From the NCBI GenBank assembly GCA_003559985.1, contig PWJP01000126.1, forward strand, positions 1 to 7,345: a stretch of DNA of 7,345 bases, written 5' to 3'. The notes beneath the pieces were generated by a model. The model did no database searches. It was not told the origin of the DNA and saw nothing but the letters and a program-made list of their open reading frames with translations. This DNA comes from Saprospirales bacterium (GTDB lineage: Bacteria > Bacteroidota > Bacteroidia > Chitinophagales > Saprospiraceae). Every line of letters starts with the position of its first letter. The first letter of the stretch is position 1. Position numbers and translations under genes: made by a program. This document shows, one piece after another, positions 7,163 to 7,345 of the stretch.

Positions 7163-7185
7163 AAAACAGCTTAATATAGCTTTTT
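7163..7185 (+). terminator. terminator-like hairpin upstream of the tRNA-Lys promoter
   Basis: AGCT (7168-7171) and AGCT (7178-7181) pair around a 6-base loop. The stem extends through AAAA (7163-7166) with TTTT (7182-7185), leaving one bulged C. It is A/T-rich and its T-run is part of the stem, so it could act in either direction. It may insulate the tRNA gene from upstream transcription or mark the 3' end of an RNA from the 6970-7100 island. Confidence 0.3.
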
Positions 7186-7233
7186 GAAATTGGGATTGCA
7201 CAGGAGTTTTCGGCAAAAATGTAATCTTATTCT

Positions 7234-7262
7234 TTTGAATCCATGAGATTGTCTTATCTTTG
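7234..7262 (+). promoter_or_regulatory. promoter of the tRNA-Lys gene (Bacteroidota -33/-7 type)
   Basis: TTTG at 7234-7237 and TATCTTTG at 7255-7262 match the Bacteroidota -33 (TTTG/TTG) and -7 (TAnnTTTG) elements with a 17-bp gap, within the known 17-23 range. The expected start near 7268 lies about 14 bases before the mature tRNA 5' end. This is the best promoter in the window. Confidence 0.75.
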
Positions 7263-7281
7263 CGACTCCAAAAGAGAAACT

Positions 7282-7345
7282 GATCTCGTAGCTCAGCTGG
7301 CAGAGCATCTGACTTTTAATCAGAGGGTCCTGGGTTCGATTCCCA
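7282..7345 (+). tRNA. tRNA-Lys (anticodon TTT), 3' end cut by the window edge
   Basis: The cloverleaf is clear. The 5' acceptor strand GATCTCG (7282-7288) is followed by T8-A9, then the D stem GCTC/GAGC (7291-7294, 7303-7306) with loop AGCTGGCA. The anticodon stem is TCTGA/TCAGA (7308-7312, 7320-7324) with loop CTTTTAA, giving anticodon TTT at 7315-7317. The variable loop is GGGTC, and the T arm CTGGG with loop TTCGATT (7335-7341) and the first four bases of the closing strand (CCCA). G15 and C48 can form the Levitt pair. The last T-stem base and the 3' acceptor strand lie outside the window, so acceptor pairing and an encoded CCA cannot be checked. A sister tRNA or another gene may follow. 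Confidence 0.95.

Noticed and set aside
1..7345. Defence island, CRISPR array, prophage or insertion sequence
   Set aside because: No spaced direct repeats, transposase, integrase, nuclease-helicase or toxin-antitoxin genes are visible; all genes found belong to common housekeeping or transport families.

Overview
The window looks like ordinary chromosomal DNA of a member of the Bacteroidota (Flavobacteriia or a neighbouring class). Three things point there. One gene encodes a TonB-dependent receptor with an N-terminal carboxypeptidase-regulatory-like domain. A STAS-domain gene sits directly before a ribonuclease Z gene. Several start sites follow the Bacteroidota-type -7 element TAnnTTTG and lack clear Shine-Dalgarno sequences. 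Base composition is moderate, and no transposase, integrase, phage gene or CRISPR array is visible.

Layout from left to right. (1) The 3' part of an S9-family serine peptidase (beta-propeller plus alpha/beta-hydrolase domain) on the + strand; its true start lies before the window. (2) A 213-bp convergent gap. (3) A 10-TM EamA/DMT-type transporter on the - strand. (4) A divergent intergenic region of about 330 bp. (5) A complete TonB-dependent outer-membrane receptor on the + strand. (6) A probable two-gene operon on the + strand: a SpoIIAA-like STAS protein followed 38 bp later by ribonuclease Z, the tRNA 3'-end maturase. (7) A 366-bp gap with a GC-richer, possibly structured island (about 6970-7100) that no gene explains. 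(8) A tRNA-Lys(TTT) gene with a well-formed Bacteroidota promoter, cut by the right edge of the window just before the end of its T stem.

Functionally the genes are a mix: peptide hydrolysis, inner-membrane export or uptake of an unknown small molecule, TonB-driven uptake of an unknown substrate, possible partner-switch signalling, and tRNA maturation. Only the STAS-rnz pair looks co-transcribed. I found no convincing new multi-gene system. The most useful loose ends are the unexplained island between rnz and tRNA-Lys, the -7 elements that imply very short or absent 5' leaders, and a STAS protein with an intact phospho-acceptor motif but no visible kinase partner.
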